Shown here: positions 28,590-36,765 of the stretch, one piece after another
How positions within the stretch are numbered: position 1 is the stretch's first letter
Layout of the letters: each line of letters starts with the position of its first letter
Source: Nonomuraea glycinis
GTDB lineage: Bacteria; Actinomycetota; Actinomycetes; Streptosporangiales; Streptosporangiaceae
DNA length: 64,000 nucleotides
Direction of reading: 5' to 3'
NCBI RefSeq assembly: GCF_014646515.1
Contig: NZ_BMNK01000005.1
Span: 1 to 64,000 of the forward strand
Position numbers and translations under genes: made by a program
The notes under the pieces: generated by a model
What the model was told of the DNA's origin: nothing
Database searches by the model: none
What the model saw: only the letters and a program-made list of their open reading frames with translations

Positions 28590-29123
28590 GTGGGTTTCAC
28601 ATTCCGACGGGTCGTGACCGGCCACTCCGTGGACGGGAAGGCTGTCGTCAGGTCGGACGAGATCGTCGGCTCGACACCGCGCCTGCCCGGGTACGAGGCG
28701 CGGGTCGTGTGGTGCACGGGGCAACTCCCCGCCAGCAACGACGAGGACCGGTTCGACGACGGAGCCCCGGGTCCCAAGGGCTCTCGCGTGCTCTTCCGCG
28801 TCGCGGAGTTCGACCCGGCGGAGGCCGAGCACACGAACATGCATCGCACCGAGACACAGGACGTCGCCCTGGTGCTCTCGGGCCGGCTCGACATGGTCCT
28901 CGACAGCGGTGAGGTCGTCGAACGGCTGACCGCGGGTGACTTCCTGATCCAGCGGGGCACCATGCACTCCTGGGTCGCGCGGGGCGACGAGCCGGTACGG
29001 GTGCTGTTCGTGCTGATCGACGCGCTGCCCGTCCGTGTCGGGGGCGTCACCCTTGGTGAGGACCTGTCAGCGTTGGGCGGACGGGTGTCGCCCATGCCGC
29101 AGGGCGGCGGCGATCCCGAATGA
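28590..29123 (+). CDS. Cupin-domain protein
   Basis: The product has 177 residues from GTG 28590, with AAGGA nearby upstream. A single cupin barrel lies at residues about 75-150. Its first motif is degenerate (HTNMHRTETQDVALVLSG), and the second is present as GDFLIQRGTMHSW. Metal ligands could be the histidines of the first motif, the glutamate in RTETQD and the histidine in TMHSW. Such proteins may be dioxygenases, isomerases or sugar-acid binding enzymes. In this cluster a metal-dependent ring or enol reaction is plausible, but this is inference. Confidence 0.82.
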   Translation: MGFTFRRVVTGHSVDGKAVVRSDEIVGSTPRLPGYEARVVWCTGQLPASNDEDRFDDGAPGPKGSRVLFRVAEFDPAEAEHTNMHRTETQDVALVLSGRLDMVLDSGEVVERLTAGDFLIQRGTMHSWVARGDEPVRVLFVLIDALPVRVGGVTLGEDLSALGGRVSPMPQGGGDPE

Positions 29124-29171
29124 CGCCATGCCCGGTTGGCATCCTGCACCACCCCACTGGAGGAGAAGTCC

Positions 29172-30710
29172 ATGCCGGACATCGATGACACCGTCGAGCG
29201 CTGGCTGAGCCAGTACGCCTCGCCCGAAGCGAACGTCGCGACCCTGCTGTGCGACCGCCACGACCCGGACGCCGTCGCCTTCCGGTTCGTGGACGAGGAC
29301 CTGTACGGGTCGGCGATGACCTACGGTGAACTCGCCGACCGGTCCCGTCGCCTCGCGACGGCCCTCGCGGACCGGGGGGTGATGCGCGAGGACCGGGTGG
29401 CGGTCCTGATGTCCAAGCGGCCCGAACTCGTCGTCACGCTGCTGGCGCTCTGGCGGCTGGGTGCGGTGTACGTGCCGCTGTTCACGGCCTTCGCGGACGG
29501 CGCGATCCGCCTGCGGGTCGAGAGCGCGAGCGCGAGGCTGATCATTACCGAGTCCGGGCAGCGGGGGAAGCTCGACGCCCTCAAGGGTGTCGACGTGCTC
29601 GAGACCGGCGCGGACTTCGACCGGCTCGTCACCGACAGCGCCCCGTCGATTACGTCCGAGACCGTCGGCGGCGACGGGGCCTTCCTGCAGCTCTACACCA
29701 GCGGTACGACCGGGAGCCCGAAAGGGGTCGTCGTCCCCGTGCGGGCGCTCGCCGCCTTCCACAGCTACCTGCACTACGGGCTCGACGTGCGGGCGGAGGA
29801 CGTCTACTGGAACGCGGCGGATCCGGGCTGGGCCTACGGGCTCTACTACGGCATCGTCGCGCCGATGGCAGGCGGGCGGGCCAGCCTGTTGTTCCGCGGG
29901 GCGTTCACCCCGGAATCGACGGCAGCGGTGATGCGGCGGTTCGGCGTCACCGACTTCGCCGGTGCCCCGACCGTGTACCGGGCGATGATGAAGGCGGCGA
30001 CGGCCGGGCGGATCCCGCTGCGGCGGGCCTCGTCGGCCGGTGAGCCGCTCACCCCGGACGTGGCGGGGTGGGGTGAGACGACGTTCGGGATCCCGATCGG
30101 GGATCACTACGGCCAGACCGAGTTGGGCATGGCGATCGGCAACCACTGGCATGACGACGTCGTGCGGCCGATCCGGGCGGGCTCGATGGGACATCCCCTG
30201 CCCGGCGTCGTCGCCGGGATCGTCGAGGGTCAGATCGCCGTCGACGCGTCCGCGAGTCCGCTGTTCTGGTTCGGCGGCTACCAGGACGCGCCGGAGAGCA
30301 CGGCCGATCGCTTCACCGGGGCCGGACGGTGGTACCTGACCGGCGACACCGGCCGCGTGGACGAGGACGGGTACTTCTTCTTCAGTGCCCGCGACGACGA
30401 CGTCATCCTTGCCTCGGGATACCGCATCGGTCCCTTCGACGTCGAGAGCGTGTTGATCACCCACCCCGCGGTCACCGACGTCGCCGTGGTCGGCGGGCCA
30501 GACCCGGAGGGCATCCGCGGGGAGGTCGTCGAGGCGTTCGTCGTCACGAGCGCCTCGCCGGAAACGCGCGACGCGCTGGCCAGGGAACTCCAGGCCCTCG
30601 TCCGGGACACGTACTCGCGGCACGCCTACCCTCGTGTCGTCCACTTCGTCGAGGCGCTGCCGAAGACGCCGAGCGGCAAGATCCAGCGTTTCCTGCTGCG
30701 GCGCAGGTGA
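29172..30710 (+). CDS. AMP-dependent acyl-CoA synthetase/ligase
   Basis: The product has 512 residues from ATG 29172, behind GGAGGAG. The adenylate-forming motifs are complete: LYTSGTTGSPKG (A3), HYGQTELG (A5), WYLTGDTGRVDEDG (A7), ASGYRIGPFDVES (A8) and the catalytic lysine in KTPSGKIQRF (A10). It resembles the short/medium-chain acyl-CoA synthetases that activate carboxylic acids with ATP and CoA. In the cluster it would activate either the imported acid or a released side-chain acid. It is the last structural gene before lysR. Confidence 0.92.
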   Translation: MPDIDDTVERWLSQYASPEANVATLLCDRHDPDAVAFRFVDEDLYGSAMTYGELADRSRRLATALADRGVMREDRVAVLMSKRPELVVTLLALWRLGAVYVPLFTAFADGAIRLRVESASARLIITESGQRGKLDALKGVDVLETGADFDRLVTDSAPSITSETVGGDGAFLQLYTSGTTGSPKGVVVPVRALAAFHSYLHYGLDVRAEDVYWNAADPGWAYGLYYGIVAPMAGGRASLLFRGAFTPESTAAVMRRFGVTDFAGAPTVYRAMMKAATAGRIPLRRASSAGEPLTPDVAGWGETTFGIPIGDHYGQTELGMAIGNHWHDDVVRPIRAGSMGHPLPGVVAGIVEGQIAVDASASPLFWFGGYQDAPESTADRFTGAGRWYLTGDTGRVDEDGYFFFSARDDDVILASGYRIGPFDVESVLITHPAVTDVAVVGGPDPEGIRGEVVEAFVVTSASPETRDALARELQALVRDTYSRHAYPRVVHFVEALPKTPSGKIQRFLLRRR

Positions 30711-30785
30711 GCGCCGTGTCGCGCCACTGACTCGCCCGAACCGTCGGTCGTTCCATCGCGTCCCGGGCCTGCCGGGCCCAGCGGC

Positions 30786-30800
30786 ATTCCCTGAGGGAAT
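30786..30800. promoter_or_regulatory. LysR-type operator candidate upstream of lysR
   Basis: ATTCC-CTGAG-GGAAT is a perfect palindrome with T-N11-A. It shares CATTCC-N5-GGAATAYG with the site at 22498. CTGTTA follows three bases downstream, so a bound regulator would overlap the lysR promoter and could repress it. Confidence 0.62.
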
Positions 30801-30886
30801 ACGTCTGTTACGGTCTGAGGTGCGGTCGTGCGACGCTCCTGCCGGGAACGTCGGCGCGGCCGATCGGTCGGGTACGGAGTGATGCG

Positions 30887-31804
30887 ATGGACATCCGGCA
30901 GATCCAGCACTTCTCGACGATCGTCCGCGAGGGAAGTTTCAGCCGCGCGGCCCGCAAGCTGCACATCGGCCAGCCCGCTCTCAGCAAGCAGATCCAGGCG
31001 CTCGAGCGTGAGCTGGGCGTCGAGCTACTCGTGCGGCTTCCCGATGGCGTCCGTCCGACGTTCGCGGGCGCCCGCCTGGATGAGATGGCCCAGACTCTCC
31101 TCACCTACGTGGACGACATCAGGTCGGCGGTTCGGGAGGCGGCCGCGTCGCTGGTGGGAACCGTGCGGCTCGGCCTGTCGCCGTCGCTTGTCTCCGGGCT
31201 GGCGGGCTACCTGCAGGGGAGGTTCGCCGAGGAGCATCCGCAGGCCCGCGTCGAGATCGTCGAGGGCTTGCCGATGTTCCTCACGGAATGGGTCGAGGAA
31301 GGGCGCTTGGACCTCGGCATCTTCACTCATCAGCCGGGTCACGCGAACCCGCATCTGTCCTTCACCGAAGTCGGTCTCGACGAGATGCTGCTCGTCGCGA
31401 AGCAGGGCACGCTCTCCGGCATCGGAGACCACGCCACCCCGAGTGTGCTGCAGTCCCTTCGGCTGGTCCTGACCCCGGGCTTCCGCGATCTCCTGCGCGC
31501 GAGCGTGGAGCTGGGGCAGGCCTCGGATGACATCGGTTCTCGAACCGACTCCATCCACATGGTCAGGGATCTCGTGGCGCGGGGTGAGTACTGCTCCGTC
31601 CTGCCGTACACATTCGTCCGGAACGACCTGGACGCGGGTATCCTCACCGCGGTGGCGTTCGCGCCTGTGCTGGAGCGGCGGCTCGTGGCGGTGACCCGCG
31701 CGGGACGTCAGCCCTCGCCCGCCGTGCGCGCCGTCATCGAGATGGCCCGGCTCCGACTCGGCGAGCTCGCCGAACTCCGTACATCGACCGGGCCCGATCG
31801 GTGA
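30887..31804 (+). CDS. LysR-family transcriptional regulator
   Basis: This is a 305-residue LysR protein. The N-terminal winged helix-turn-helix reads GSFSRAARKLHIGQPALSKQ, the classic LysR signature, followed by a linker helix and the inducer-binding domain (GTVRLGLSPSL). The gene lies downstream of the catabolic genes on the same strand, after its own 176-base upstream region with a T-N11-A palindrome. The same palindrome precedes the first cluster gene, so this protein is the likely regulator of the cluster and of itself. The inducer is probably the cluster substrate or an intermediate. Confidence 0.93.
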   Translation: MDIRQIQHFSTIVREGSFSRAARKLHIGQPALSKQIQALERELGVELLVRLPDGVRPTFAGARLDEMAQTLLTYVDDIRSAVREAAASLVGTVRLGLSPSLVSGLAGYLQGRFAEEHPQARVEIVEGLPMFLTEWVEEGRLDLGIFTHQPGHANPHLSFTEVGLDEMLLVAKQGTLSGIGDHATPSVLQSLRLVLTPGFRDLLRASVELGQASDDIGSRTDSIHMVRDLVARGEYCSVLPYTFVRNDLDAGILTAVAFAPVLERRLVAVTRAGRQPSPAVRAVIEMARLRLGELAELRTSTGPDR

Positions 31805-31846
31805 GCGCACCCGCCGGTGGATCGGTGAAGCCCGTACTTCTTCGGT

Positions 31847-32341
31847 TCAGCCGGTATTAAGAGCTTCAGGTGTGGCCTTGATGACGGCGGGCTCCTCGAG
31901 AGGCGATGGCCAGATCTGGAGGTAATGGTCATCTGTGGCGTCGTCCGTGCCCTCTGTGTCCATTCCCTTGACGTGATAGCGGACGCGGTAGGTTCCAGGG
32001 CCGGCGGGGAGGGGAGGAAGGGGGCTCATCGGGAGATTGCTGTAGTTGAACCCGACGAGCGCCACCTGGCCTGACGCGGACGTGTAGCTGATTTCGGCGA
32101 TTTCCTCGTAGCCGGTCAGATCGGCTCCTGGGTCCCGGTCGGCGATCGTCACCGTGAAGTTCGTCGGCCCCCACTGGTGCGTGGTCCACAGGGAAACGTA
32201 GTTCTTCGCAACCTGGATGTTCCCGACAGACAGCACTGGTTCTTCTGGATATTGATCCCATTCCTGATCTGCCAGATGTGCGGTGGCGCAGTCCTGTACA
32301 TCGAATTCCAGGCGTACGGTGCAAGTTTTGTCGTCGCGCAT
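31847..32341 (-). CDS. Hypothetical protein, probably beta-rich
   Basis: The product has 164 residues from ATG 32341, with no clear ribosome site. It starts MRDDKTCTVRLEFDV and contains repeated strand-like segments (PTNFTVTIADRDPGAD, GTYRVRYHVKGMD). No signal peptide or membrane segment is present. Third-position GC is visibly lower than in the neighbours, hinting at recent acquisition. I do not recognise a family. It converges with lysR over 42 bases. Confidence 0.6.
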   Translation of the reverse strand: MRDDKTCTVRLEFDVQDCATAHLADQEWDQYPEEPVLSVGNIQVAKNYVSLWTTHQWGPTNFTVTIADRDPGADLTGYEEIAEISYTSASGQVALVGFNYSNLPMSPLPPLPAGPGTYRVRYHVKGMDTEGTDDATDDHYLQIWPSPLEEPAVIKATPEALNTG

Positions 32342-32644
32342 GGGTGGGAAGCGTAGACATCTCCACCGACAAGATCGTTCATGGCATCCCCTGGGCATGG
32401 GCAGCTTGCCGCCTGGCGTGGATTTCACTCCATGTAGTCGCAAGGTCACATACTTTGGTGTTTCGCCGGACAAGCGGGGCTTCGAGGGGTGAGGATGGAG
32501 CCGCCGCGTCGGTCAGCCCCATGGCCGGCGCGGCAAGCCGCGGACAAGCTGACGAGGTGGCGTGGAGAGGGCGCTGCCGGCAGGAGGCGTCGCCGACCCG
32601 GAATCGGCGGGGTGCTCCGTGAAGCGAAAAGTGCTGGTTACTGC
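32342..32644. other. Intergenic region between the hypothetical gene and nos
   Basis: This 300-base stretch has weak coding signal on both strands. An ATG at 32495 with GAGGGG upstream is in frame with nos and would extend it by 50 residues, but third-position GC there is only about two thirds and the residues are arginine-rich low complexity. Divergent promoters for both flanking genes should lie here; none stands out. Confidence 0.4.
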
Positions 32645-33778
32645 GTGCCTACCTGGATCAGATCCCTGCGTCCCTTCGATGCCCTGGCCCTGCCTGGCGT
32701 CATCGAGCGTACGACCGACCTTCGTGAGGCGGAGCGCTTCATCAGGCTCTTCCACGGCGAGCATCCGTCCGAGGGCGGGATGCACGCGCGCCTGCGTGAC
32801 GTGGGCAGGGACATCGCCCGCCACGGAACCTACGTGCACACCTTCGAGGAGTTGCAGTTCGGCGCCCGGGTGGCCTGGCGTAACAGCAATCGCTGCATCG
32901 GCCGCCTCTACTGGAAGTCGCTGCGGGTGCGCGATCGGCGGGACGTCGCCGGTGCGGAGGGGGTGGCTCTGGAGTGCGTCGCGCATCTGCGGGAGGCCAC
33001 CGGTGACGGCAAGATCAGGCCGACGATCACTGTCTTTCCGCCCGACGTGCCCGGTCGGCGGGCGCCGCGGGTGCTGAACGAGCAGCTCATCCGCTATGCC
33101 GGGCATCGGACCAGGGGTGGTTCGGTCATCGGCGACCCTCGTCAGGCCGAGCTGACCGCCCTGGCCCGGGAGTTGGGGTGGCGGGGCGGGCTGGGGCGGT
33201 TCGACGTGTTGCCGCTGATCATCGATCCCGGCCTGGGTGGGCCGCTGCTGTGCAATCTGCCCGGCGACGCGGTGCTGGAGGTGCCGATCGTGCACCCGGT
33301 GTATCCGTGGTTCGCCGATCTCGGGCTGCGCTGGCACGCGGTGCCCGCGATCTCCGGCATGTGCCTGGAGATCGGCGGCGTCTGCTATCCGTGCGCGCCG
33401 TTCAACGGCTGGTACATGGGGGCCGAGATCGGTGCGCGCAACCTCGCGGACAGCGACCGGTACAACCAGCTTCCCGTGGTCGCCGAGCGGCTCGGCCTGG
33501 ACACCTCCACCGAGCGCTCGCTCTGGCGTGACCACGCGCTGGTGGAGCTGAACGTGGCGGTGCTGCACTCGTTCGAGGCGGCGGGGGTGACGATGACGGA
33601 CCACCACACGGAGTCCGGCCGGTTCCTGACCCATCTGGAGCGCGAGGAGAAGGCGGGCCGTACCTGCCCGGCGGAGTGGTCGTGGATCGTCCCGCCCATC
33701 TCGGGCGGCGCGACCCCCGTCTTCCACCGCTCCTACGACAACCCCACCCTCACCCCCAACTTCGTGCCGGGTCACTGA
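32645..33778 (+). CDS. nos: Nitric oxide synthase oxygenase
   Basis: This bacterial NOS oxygenase domain has 377 residues from GTG 32645; an ATG at 32495 is an alternative start. The haem-thiolate cysteine is in AWRNSNRCIGRLYW. The arginine-binding and pterin regions are visible in CYPCAPFNGWYMG with EIGARN, and MTDHHTESGRF and PPISGGATPVFH lie towards the C terminus. It oxidises L-arginine to NO and citrulline using electrons from a separate reductase. No reductase domain or reductase gene is adjacent, as usual for bacterial enzymes. In streptomycetes NOS can serve nitration in secondary metabolism, but no biosynthetic cluster is seen here, so a stress or signalling role is also possible. 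Confidence 0.93.
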   Translation: MPTWIRSLRPFDALALPGVIERTTDLREAERFIRLFHGEHPSEGGMHARLRDVGRDIARHGTYVHTFEELQFGARVAWRNSNRCIGRLYWKSLRVRDRRDVAGAEGVALECVAHLREATGDGKIRPTITVFPPDVPGRRAPRVLNEQLIRYAGHRTRGGSVIGDPRQAELTALARELGWRGGLGRFDVLPLIIDPGLGGPLLCNLPGDAVLEVPIVHPVYPWFADLGLRWHAVPAISGMCLEIGGVCYPCAPFNGWYMGAEIGARNLADSDRYNQLPVVAERLGLDTSTERSLWRDHALVELNVAVLHSFEAAGVTMTDHHTESGRFLTHLEREEKAGRTCPAEWSWIVPPISGGATPVFHRSYDNPTLTPNFVPGH

Positions 33779-33833
33779 GCTTGCGTGCCCGTCCTCCTCT
33801 CACCCCCCAGCGGGCCACTGAGCTTGCGTGCCC
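33773..33833. repeat. 43-bp spaced direct repeat over the nos stop codon
   Basis: CACTGAGCTTGCGTGCCC occurs at 33773-33790, where it includes the nos stop, and again at 33816-33833. The match extends to about 24 bases with two differences. It looks like a small tandem duplication of the nos 3' end. Confidence 0.85.
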
Positions 33834-33859
33834 CTCCTAGAACATGGTTCTGTTGCCCC

Positions 33860-34633
33860 ATGGCCGAACTCGTACTCTCCTCGCTCGACCGAGGCGTGCT
33901 GACTCTCACCTTCAACCGCCCGGACCGGCTCAACGCCTGGACCGACGCCATGGGGCGCAGATACTTCGACCTTCTGACCGAGGCGGAGCGGAACCCTGAG
34001 GTGCGGGCCGTCGTGGTGACCGGGGCGGGCAAGGGCTTCTGCGCCGGCGCGGACTTCGAGGCGCTGACCTCGATCCAGGCGGGGACCTACGCCGAGCCGC
34101 CGGACCCCCGGCCCGCCACCTTCCCCACCACGATCGGCAAGCCGATCATCGCCGCCGTCAACGGCGCGTGCGCCGGGCTCGGGATGGTGCACGCCCTGGT
34201 CTGCGACCTCGTCTTCACCTCCGAAGAGGCGAAGTGGACCACCGCTTTCGCCCGGCGCGGGCTCATCGCGGAGTACGGCCTGTCGTGGGTCCTGCCGCGC
34301 GTCATGGGTCAGCAGAAGGCCATGGACCTGCTGCTGTCGGGCCGGACCTGCACCGGGAAGGAGGCCGTGGAGCTGTCCCTCGCCAACTGGGCCGTGCCGG
34401 CCGGTGAACTTCTGGAGGCCGCCCGGTCCTACGCCAGGGAGCTGGCCCAGTACAGCTCGCCGGCGTCGATGTCCATCATCAAGCGCCAGGTCTGGTCCGA
34501 CTGGACGACGACCCTGGAGGAGTCGGCCAAGGCCGCCACCCAGGAGATGCTCGCCTCCTTCCAGCGCCCCGACTTCGCGGAGGGCGTGGCGAGCTTCCTG
34601 GAGCGGCGGGCCCCGGAGTTCCCGCCGCTGTGA
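33860..34633 (+). CDS. Enoyl-CoA hydratase/isomerase family protein
   Basis: The 257-residue crotonase-fold protein starts at ATG 33860. The oxyanion-hole segments are GKGFCAGADFE and AAVNGACAGLGMVHAL. The position of the first catalytic glutamate in active hydratases is occupied in RRGLIAEYGLSWVLPR, which fits an isomerase or hydratase of broad specificity. A short interrupted palindrome AGAAC-ATG-GTTCT (33839-33851) lies immediately before the start and could be a repressor site. No other fatty-acid gene is adjacent, so the substrate is unknown. Confidence 0.88.
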   Translation: MAELVLSSLDRGVLTLTFNRPDRLNAWTDAMGRRYFDLLTEAERNPEVRAVVVTGAGKGFCAGADFEALTSIQAGTYAEPPDPRPATFPTTIGKPIIAAVNGACAGLGMVHALVCDLVFTSEEAKWTTAFARRGLIAEYGLSWVLPRVMGQQKAMDLLLSGRTCTGKEAVELSLANWAVPAGELLEAARSYARELAQYSSPASMSIIKRQVWSDWTTTLEESAKAATQEMLASFQRPDFAEGVASFLERRAPEFPPL

Positions 34634-34677
34634 GCCGGTCCGGGATGGTCGGTGGCGCGCTGAGTCGTCAGAGAGAG

Positions 34678-34722
34678 CCGGTAGGCGCCTTCGCCGGTGA
34701 AGTCCGGTAGGCGCCCTTCACC
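34678..34722. terminator. Repeat with hairpin between the hydratase and galK
   Basis: CCGGTAGGCGCC is repeated at 34678-34689 and 34704-34715. GGTGAAG (34696-34702) can pair with CTTCACC (34716-34722). The element lies between two convergent stops and probably helps terminate both transcripts. Confidence 0.5.
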
Positions 34723-34730
34723 TGCGAGGC

Positions 34731-35846
34731 TCAAGCCAGGCGGTGGGCGCCCTTGGCCGGGGTGGCGTCCAGGAAGCGGGGCGGCGTCCAGGAGCGTTCG
34801 GCGTAGGCGGCGGCGACGGACTCGCGCACGCTGTCCAGCCGGTCCTCGTCGACCAGCGCGATCGCGGACCCGCCGAAGCCGCCGCCCGTCATCCGGGCGC
34901 CCCGCGCGCCGCCGCGCACGGCCGCCTCCACGGCCACGTCCAGCTCCGGCGAGGACACCTCGTACTGGTCGCGCAGCGACAGGTGCGAGGCGTTCAGCAG
35001 TGCGCCGATCTCGCGCGTGGCGCCCGCGCGCAGCAGCCCGACCAGGGCCTCCACCCGGTGGCTCTCCGTCACCACGTGCATGACCCGCTTACGCTCGTCG
35101 CCCTGCAGCCGCTCCAGCGCGCCCGCCAGGTCGGTGACGTCGCGCAGCGCGTCGACGCCCAGCTTGCGGGCCGCCGACTCGCACTCCGCCCGGCGCTTGG
35201 CGTACTCGCCGCCGGCGTGCTCGTGGTGCACCTGCGTGTCGATGATGAGGATGCGCAGATCGTGCGCGGCCAGGTCGAGCGGGATGGAGCGGGAGCCCAG
35301 AGTGCGGCAGTCGAGGAACAGCGCGTGGCCCTCCTCGCACAGCGCCGAGGCGGCCTGGTCCATGATGCCGGAGGGCACGCCGACGAAGCCGTTCTCGGCG
35401 CGCTGGCTGAGCAGCGCGATCTCCATGGGGGTCAGGCCGAGGTCGTGCAGCTCGTTGAGCGCCGAGGCGACGGACACCTCCAGGGCGGCGCTGGAGCTGA
35501 GGCCGGCGCCCTGCGGCACGTCGCCGTCGAGGGCGATGTCGGCCCCGCGCACCCGGTCGCCGAGCATGGCCAGCACGCCGACCGCGTAGCGGGTCCAGCC
35601 CGTGGCCTCCTCGCGGGTGGCCAGGGTGATGGGCTCGGTGGTGGAGCCCTGGAGGGACAGCAGGCGGATCGTCTGGTCCGGGCGCGGGCTGACGGCGGCC
35701 GTGACACCCCACGGGACCGCGAACGGCAGCACGAAGCCGTCGTTGTAGTCGGTGTGCTCGCCGATCAGGTTCACCCGGCCGGGAGCGCGCCAGACGGTCT
35801 CGGGGTCGGCGCCGAACGCGGCACGAAAAGCTTCAACAACGCGCAT
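34731..35846 (-). CDS. galK: Galactokinase
   Basis: The product has 371 residues from ATG 35846, with AGGAG eight bases upstream. It phosphorylates galactose at C1 with ATP (Leloir pathway). GHMP kinase motifs are complete: GRVNLIGEHTDYNDGFVLP, the phosphate loop GDVPQGAGLSSSAALEV and GARMTGGGFGGSAIAL. It is a single gene here, without galT or galE. The beta-galactosidase in the operon at 52473 would release galactose as its substrate. Confidence 0.95.
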   Translation of the reverse strand: MRVVEAFRAAFGADPETVWRAPGRVNLIGEHTDYNDGFVLPFAVPWGVTAAVSPRPDQTIRLLSLQGSTTEPITLATREEATGWTRYAVGVLAMLGDRVRGADIALDGDVPQGAGLSSSAALEVSVASALNELHDLGLTPMEIALLSQRAENGFVGVPSGIMDQAASALCEEGHALFLDCRTLGSRSIPLDLAAHDLRILIIDTQVHHEHAGGEYAKRRAECESAARKLGVDALRDVTDLAGALERLQGDERKRVMHVVTESHRVEALVGLLRAGATREIGALLNASHLSLRDQYEVSSPELDVAVEAAVRGGARGARMTGGGFGGSAIALVDEDRLDSVRESVAAAYAERSWTPPRFLDATPAKGAHRLA

Positions 35847-35919
35847 AACCCAACACTCCTCAACAAGGGCCCGACCGTAGACTAGCGCCAACAGGCGGTG
35901 CGACGGCACGAGGAGGACT

Positions 35920-36765
35920 GTGGAGGAGCTGCTGGATCCCGCGCTCGGCTCTGTACGGGTCTTCCTGGTGCATGACGACAACAAGGCGCGCAAACTCCGC
36001 TACAACCTCGGCCCCGCCCGGATCCTCACCTTCGGCGGCGCCTACTCCGGCCACATCAGGGCCGTGGCGGCGGCGGGCCTGCGGCACGGGTTCGAGACCA
36101 TCGGGGTGATCCGCGGCGAGGAGCACCTGCCGCTGAACCCGTCGCTGGCCCACGCCGTGGCCTGCGGGATGCGGCTCGACTATCTGGATCGGGCGGCGTA
36201 CCGGCTCAAGCACACAGCCGAGACGCAGGCGCGGCTGCGGGAGCGGTGGGGGGAGGTGACGATCCTGCCCGAGGGCGGGAGCAACGCGGCGGCCGTGCGC
36301 GGGTGCGCCGAGCTGCCGGGGGAGCTCGGCGGGGACTACGACGTGATCTGCTGTCCGGTGGGCACCGGGGGGACGCTGGCCGGGATCGCGGCGGGGCTGC
36401 CCGAGGGGAGGCGGGCGCTCGGGTTCGCGGTGCTGAAGGGGGCCGGGTTCCTGACGGGGGAGGTGGCCAGGCTGCAGCGGGAGGCGTACGGGCGGGTCTG
36501 GTCGAACTGGTCGATCAACCTCGACTACCACTTCGGCGGCTACGCCCGCACAACACCCGCTTTGAAGCGATTTATCGCGAAATATCAGGTGGAGGGGGTG
36601 TATGTGGCGAAGATGCTGTACGGCATTCTCGACCTCGTACGGCAGGGCGCCTTCCCCGGCGGCACCCGGATCGTCGCCGTCGTCACCGGTCAGCCGCTGA
36701 CGTCCGTCGCCGAGTGCGGCGCCCCCACCGGCTTGGACTCGGGCGAGCCGCGCTGGCGCAGATAG
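35920..36765 (+). CDS. PLP-dependent D-cysteine desulfhydrase/ACC deaminase-like enzyme
   Basis: The product has 281 residues from GTG 35920 behind AGGAGG. The fold-type II PLP lysine is in DDNKARKLRYNL, and the phosphate loop is CPVGTGGTLAGIAAG. TFGGAYSGHIRAVAA matches the GGxxSNHxRA segment of D-cysteine desulfhydrases and aminocyclopropane carboxylate deaminases, with G-H in place of N-H. It releases ammonia from small D-amino acids or similar compounds. The C-terminal 25 residues are encoded antisense to the end of the DUF6766 gene over 76 bases. It is divergent from galK. Confidence 0.85.
   Translation: MEELLDPALGSVRVFLVHDDNKARKLRYNLGPARILTFGGAYSGHIRAVAAAGLRHGFETIGVIRGEEHLPLNPSLAHAVACGMRLDYLDRAAYRLKHTAETQARLRERWGEVTILPEGGSNAAAVRGCAELPGELGGDYDVICCPVGTGGTLAGIAAGLPEGRRALGFAVLKGAGFLTGEVARLQREAYGRVWSNWSINLDYHFGGYARTTPALKRFIAKYQVEGVYVAKMLYGILDLVRQGAFPGGTRIVAVVTGQPLTSVAECGAPTGLDSGEPRWRR

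Noticed and set aside
22206-31846. Integrated genomic island with tRNA-Asn as attachment site
   Set aside because: The location is suggestive, but I found no second copy of the tRNA 3' end downstream and no integrase gene. It is kept only as a possibility in the cluster finding.
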